DNA of 8,590 bases, taken from the NCBI GenBank assembly GCA_002409595.1, contig DHNQ01000011.1, forward strand, positions 1 to 8,590, in the 5' to 3' direction. Positions 6,288 to 8,590 of this stretch are shown piece by piece (position 1 is the stretch's first letter; each line of letters starts with the position of its first letter). The position numbers and the translations under genes were made by a program. The notes beneath the pieces are model-generated. The model was not told where the DNA came from. It was given only the letters and a program-made list of their open reading frames with translations, and made no database searches. The stretch comes from Dysgonomonas sp. UBA5412. GTDB taxonomy: Bacteria > Bacteroidota > Bacteroidia > Bacteroidales > Dysgonomonadaceae.

Positions 6288-6307
6288 CCTTGGTTGGTTA
6301 CTCTTTT
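6278..6307 (+). terminator. Rho-independent terminator overlapping the stop of the truncated gene
   Basis: AAAAGAGTAGCC at 6278-6289 pairs with GGTTACTCTTTT at 6296-6307 (11 Watson-Crick pairs and one G-U) around a six-base loop, with the U run at its 3' end. It contains the TAG of the upstream gene remnant. The stem could also work weakly in the reverse direction because it begins with AAAA. Confidence 0.75.
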
Positions 6308-6349
6308 AAATATGTAGTTGTCCGATCCGTAACAGAAGCTATCGATACA

Positions 6350-6383
6350 TTGAAGTGGTATCTTGGATAAATGTCTATCTTTG
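6350..6383 (+). promoter_or_regulatory. Bacteroidota promoter for the decayed signal-peptide gene
   Basis: TATCTTTG at 6376-6383 is a perfect match to the TAnnTTTG -7 element. A TTGA at 6350-6353 is a possible -33 element, with a spacer slightly longer than usual (about 22-23 bases). The ATG at 6391 is 7 bases downstream, the very short leader common in this phylum. Confidence 0.6.
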
Positions 6384-6390
6384 CACCATT

Positions 6391-6530
6391 ATGAGAAAAA
6401 CGATTTTAGCGCTTCTTTTTCTATTTGCTATACCTTTTCAGCCCAAACTCTAAAGGGTAAAAACAGTTACCGTTGATATGAAGTCATGACCAATATTCAT
6501 CAATCACGCAAGCTGCTATATTCATTGTAA
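6391..6530 (+). pseudogene. Relic of a secreted-protein gene (signal peptide, frameshift, early stop)
   Basis: MRKTILALLFLFAIPF is an evident Sec signal peptide core, but the frame then reads QPKL and stops at 6451-6453. One extra T in the TTTT at 6435-6438 would give the normal cleavage sequence AIPFSAQTLKGK, so a single-base deletion is the likely lesion. The corrected frame meets TGA at 6474-6476. It then stays open to TAA at 6528-6530 and ends QSRKLLYSL, the last residues lying in repeat copy B. The promoter is intact, so a short transcript may still be made. Whether the part after TGA belongs to the same gene or to an older inserted element is unclear. Confidence 0.55.
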
Positions 6531-6587
6531 ACCATTTTTGTTTAAAATAAAACTTTTAATAATAAGAAAGAAAAGTTTCTTTTGCAA
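6516..6587 (+). repeat. Direct repeat, copy B, upstream of cassette 2
   Basis: This is the second copy of the repeat at 903-974: 41 of 42 bases identical at first, then about 30 looser bases ending in the shared AAAAGTTTnTTTTGCA. The one mismatch in the first block (A at 914, G at 6527) falls in the third position of a shared Leu codon in the LYSL-stop frame. The AT-rich inverted repeat is present (6544-6557 against 6571-6583) but less perfect than in copy A. The LRR gene starts 71 bases downstream. Confidence 0.8.
6553..6585 (+). promoter_or_regulatory. Possible promoter of the LRR gene in repeat copy B
   Basis: CTTTT at 6553-6557, a 19-base spacer and TTCTTTTGC at 6577-6585 mirror the arrangement in copy A, with one mismatch to each fixed Bacteroidota box. 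A start here would give a leader of about 68 bases, a normal length. Confidence 0.3.
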
Positions 6588-6658
6588 GAAATAATAATAT
6601 TCCCATCTATATACATTAATGTACTTTTAAACACATCATATTTATTATTTCATGGGAT

Positions 6659-7900
6659 ATGAATAAACAAACTTTTATGAAACGAGCATCAACGAGACAG
6701 ATCTATGTTTTGATAATTATACTGGCAACACTAGGCACAAACACCTTTTCACAGGTAACAATAGGGAGTGGAGGTGAACCCGTAAATGGGGCTCTCTTAC
6801 AACTCAAGGAGAATGAAAACAAGGGTATTAATTCTGAAAATGGACTCGTTCTACCTCGAGTATCTCTCAAATCCCCATATATACTTAAAATCGGAAATAA
6901 AGACTTCTCTGCGATGGAGGTAGAGAATACAGGTTTGATCGTATACAATTTGGATAATCAATGTATATCAACAGGAGTTTACACTTGGACCGGAAAAAGA
7001 TGGGTACCTCTCTATAGTGCAGGAGATATGCAGAAAGATGACGAATCACCGGGTAACTTTGATTCTGATATCGCAGCATTAAAGAAATTTAGTGAAGCCA
7101 ACGGGAATAAGACAGGATGGTCATTTTCCGAAAATATCATACCAGAGAATATTACAGATAATACATTTCCTGGAGTAACATGGAGCACTCCTCAATGCGA
7201 AAGTAAGAAGAGAGTCGTCGGGATATCTCTGGTTAAGAAGAATTTAACTAGTGCTGAGGGCATAAAAGATTTGTTGGCCTTGAAGACTTTAACTCTTAAT
7301 GAAAACAAACTTACTAATCTAGATATATCAACAAATAAAGAATTGACTCAATTAAACTGCTATAAAAACAGCTTAATAGCTCTGGATGTAAGTAATAATA
7401 CTGAACTTGTTCGTATCTATTGTTCTTACAATAGCCTTTCTAGCCTGAATTTATCAAATAATCCTAAACTGGCTATTCTTTGGTGCTCTGATAATAAAAT
7501 AACAGAGATGAATCTGTCTAGAAATATAGCATTGAATGAAATACATCTTTATAATAATCAGCTTATCACTATAGACCTTCCTGATAATTCAACCCTTACC
7601 TCTTTGCATATATACAGAAATAAATTGAGCACATTAAGCTTGAAGAATAATAGGGAATTAAAAGAACTTGTCTGTTATGATAATCAAATAACACTCATTG
7701 ATGGATTTACCAGTAGTAAAAAGCTAGCTAGATTTCAATGCCAAGTAAACAAGTTAAACCAGAGCAATACAGATGCTATTGTAGAGCATCTGAAAAGTTT
7801 TATTCCAAACATATGCAGTCTAATAGGCACAGACCTTCTGAAGACTAAATTTATTATCAATCCACAGAATGGAAACTATAATACGTTACCTTGTCCATAA
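6659..7900 (+). CDS. Secreted leucine-rich-repeat surface protein (413 aa)
   Basis: A signal peptide spans residues 1 to about 31 (hydrophobic core IYVLIIILATLG, cleavage probably TFS|Q); Met7 at 6677 is an alternative start. Residues about 32-120 form an N-terminal domain seen in many Bacteroidales surface proteins (VTIGSGGEPVNGALLQLK, LVLPRVSLKSP, TGLIVYNL, GVYTWTGKRWVPL). After a linker and a short cap region (about 135-205), seven or eight leucine-rich repeats of 21 residues run from about 208 to 370 with the pattern LxxLxCYxNxLxxLdvSnN. The repeat position after the strand is Cys at 234, 255, 276, 339 and 361, giving a partial cysteine ladder like that of internalin J, with Leu or Ile in the other repeats. 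The tail ends NTLPCP and has no LPXTG, lipobox or recognisable type IX sorting domain. It is probably a secreted or surface protein that binds another protein or glycan. No partner gene follows it. Confidence 0.85.
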   Translation: MNKQTFMKRASTRQIYVLIIILATLGTNTFSQVTIGSGGEPVNGALLQLKENENKGINSENGLVLPRVSLKSPYILKIGNKDFSAMEVENTGLIVYNLDNQCISTGVYTWTGKRWVPLYSAGDMQKDDESPGNFDSDIAALKKFSEANGNKTGWSFSENIIPENITDNTFPGVTWSTPQCESKKRVVGISLVKKNLTSAEGIKDLLALKTLTLNENKLTNLDISTNKELTQLNCYKNSLIALDVSNNTELVRIYCSYNSLSSLNLSNNPKLAILWCSDNKITEMNLSRNIALNEIHLYNNQLITIDLPDNSTLTSLHIYRNKLSTLSLKNNRELKELVCYDNQITLIDGFTSSKKLARFQCQVNKLNQSNTDAIVEHLKSFIPNICSLIGTDLLKTKFIINPQNGNYNTLPCP

Positions 7901-7941
7901 AAGGCATAATACTGAAGTTAATTCTCTATTAGAATAAATAT

Positions 7942-7972
7942 AAAAACCGCCTATCTTCACAGAAAGACGGCT
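7942..7972 (-). terminator. Terminator of the minus-strand membrane-protein gene
   Basis: Read on the minus strand, AGCCGTCTTTCTGTGAAGAT is followed by AGGCGGTTTTTA. TCTT pairs with AAGA and GCC with GGC across a small internal loop, and a five-U run follows. It lies 21 bases beyond the stop at 7993. On the plus strand there is no U run, so it is not a good terminator for the LRR gene. Confidence 0.6.
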
Positions 7973-7992
7973 CAAATAATCTTAACCTATAC

Positions 7993-8568
7993 CTAAAACT
8001 TATATTTTATTCCTATCAAATGTCCATTGCCTAAATTGCCTAAACTTTTTTGATACTGATATTCCAACCCCATATTATAATAAAATACACCGCCGCCAAT
8101 ACCTACATAATTTAAAGTAGAATAAGAGCCTGATATGAAAGGCTGCCATACTTTAGTCTTGTATATTGTTTGCCTTTCTATTACCGGTGTGAAATTGTAG
8201 TCTAAAGCTGATAGCTTATTGTATTGTATTACCGGGAACAACTCTAATTTACCTTGTGTCTTATTATCAAAGGCCGTCAGTTTATATGTTCGCTTTAGTT
8301 CCCAATCGGCAATAATAGCGGCTGTATCTACAGGACGATTGATATACTTTATGCTTCCTGTATCCCGATATTGAATATCCGGTCTTTCTTCTTTAATTGG
8401 CTCGAACTGTGTTGGACTTACCGAGCCTGTAACGGTTTCGCCTTTAAAATACTCTGTTTTCGTTTTGGTATCAATCGTTGATCGACCGAAAAAGAAGCCG
8501 ATGATTATGCCAAATAGTAAACCTATCAGTAAATACTTAGCATAAAATCTTAGTTGTGTTGTACACAT
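7993..8568 (-). CDS. Membrane-anchored protein of unknown function, phage-associated type (191 aa)
   Basis: The protein has one N-terminal membrane segment (about 12-28, YLLIGLLFGIIIGFFFG) preceded by basic residues, then a long polar region of about 110 residues that should lie in the periplasm (FKGETVTGSVSP, RPDIQYRDTGSIKYI). The C-terminal 50 residues are strongly beta-like with alternating aromatics (WQPFISGSYSTLNYVGIGGG, FYYNMGLEYQY) and end IGIKYKF, an outer-membrane-style terminal Phe. There is no lipobox. The layout resembles small membrane-anchored proteins in Bacteroidales prophages (possibly the DUF6808 group), but I recall this only loosely and assign no function; a spanin-like or envelope role is speculative. 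The ATG at 8568 shares its first base with the right inverted-repeat arm, so its native promoter and ribosome-binding site lie in or beyond that repeat. Confidence 0.72.
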   Translation of the reverse strand: MCTTQLRFYAKYLLIGLLFGIIIGFFFGRSTIDTKTKTEYFKGETVTGSVSPTQFEPIKEERPDIQYRDTGSIKYINRPVDTAAIIADWELKRTYKLTAFDNKTQGKLELFPVIQYNKLSALDYNFTPVIERQTIYKTKVWQPFISGSYSTLNYVGIGGGVFYYNMGLEYQYQKSLGNLGNGHLIGIKYKF

Positions 8569-8590
8569 GGAAATAACACTAAAAGAGACC
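8568..8590 (-). repeat. Right arm of the 23-bp perfect inverted repeat
   Basis: This is the exact reverse complement of 8-30. Read on the minus strand it ends ...TTATTTCCA, and the final A is the first base of the ATG of the membrane-protein gene, so the repeat forms that gene's immediate 5' region. The window ends with the arm, so the repeat may be longer. Confidence 0.9.

Noticed and set aside
6703..7079. Two minus-strand frames (6703-6948 and 6885-7079)
   Set aside because: They are antisense to the signal peptide and conserved N-terminal domain of the LRR protein.
1..8590. Complete insertion sequence, CRISPR array, toxin-antitoxin pair or tRNA-linked attachment site
   Set aside because: No intact transposase, no regularly spaced short repeats, no recognisable toxin or antitoxin pair and no tRNA were seen on either strand.

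Overview
The window looks like AT-rich DNA from the Bacteroidota, most likely a gut-type Bacteroidales. The evidence is a lipoprotein with a leucine-rich signal and LNAC lipobox, a surface protein whose N-terminus begins VTIGSGGEPVNGALLQLK, an OmpA-type outer-membrane protein with a V/P/E-rich linker, a TATCTTTG (TAnnTTTG-type) -7 promoter element, and mostly weak Shine-Dalgarno sites. No rRNA, tRNA, CRISPR array or complete insertion sequence was found.

The layout is a mosaic of phage-like pieces and surface-protein cassettes. Left (1-902): a 23-bp inverted-repeat arm, then a serine recombinase missing its whole catalytic half, a translationally coupled 81-residue protein of unknown function, and a third phage-like gene that stops after 14 codons. 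Cassette 1 (903-5006): a 72-bp repeat, a non-coding leader of about 390 bp, a 786-residue collagen-like lipoprotein, an OmpA-family protein, and a 48-bp perfect palindrome that can act as a terminator in both directions. Middle (5051-6068, minus strand): a VRR-NUC nuclease and a NUMOD4/HNH endonuclease, overlapping by 11 bp. Relics (about 6117-6530): the 3' end of an unknown gene with its own terminator, then a promoter and signal peptide leading into a frameshifted gene. Cassette 2 (6516-7900): a second copy of the repeat, then a secreted leucine-rich-repeat protein. Right (7942-8590): a minus-strand, membrane-anchored protein of unknown function whose start codon abuts the second arm of the 23-bp inverted repeat.

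The two arms of the perfect inverted repeat lie at the two ends of the window. The left arm sits exactly where the recombinase gene is broken and the right arm sits exactly at an ATG. The region between them could therefore be invertible or a mobile unit, though a foldback or assembly artefact must be excluded. The repeat before each surface-protein cassette begins with the same in-frame tail (LYSL, then stop) and lies where an upstream gene is truncated or decayed. My best reading, which is inference, is a phage-derived rearrangement site that has collected modular surface-protein cassettes. The collagen-like lipoprotein and OmpA protein probably act together at the outer membrane. The LRR protein is probably a separate surface or secreted binding protein.
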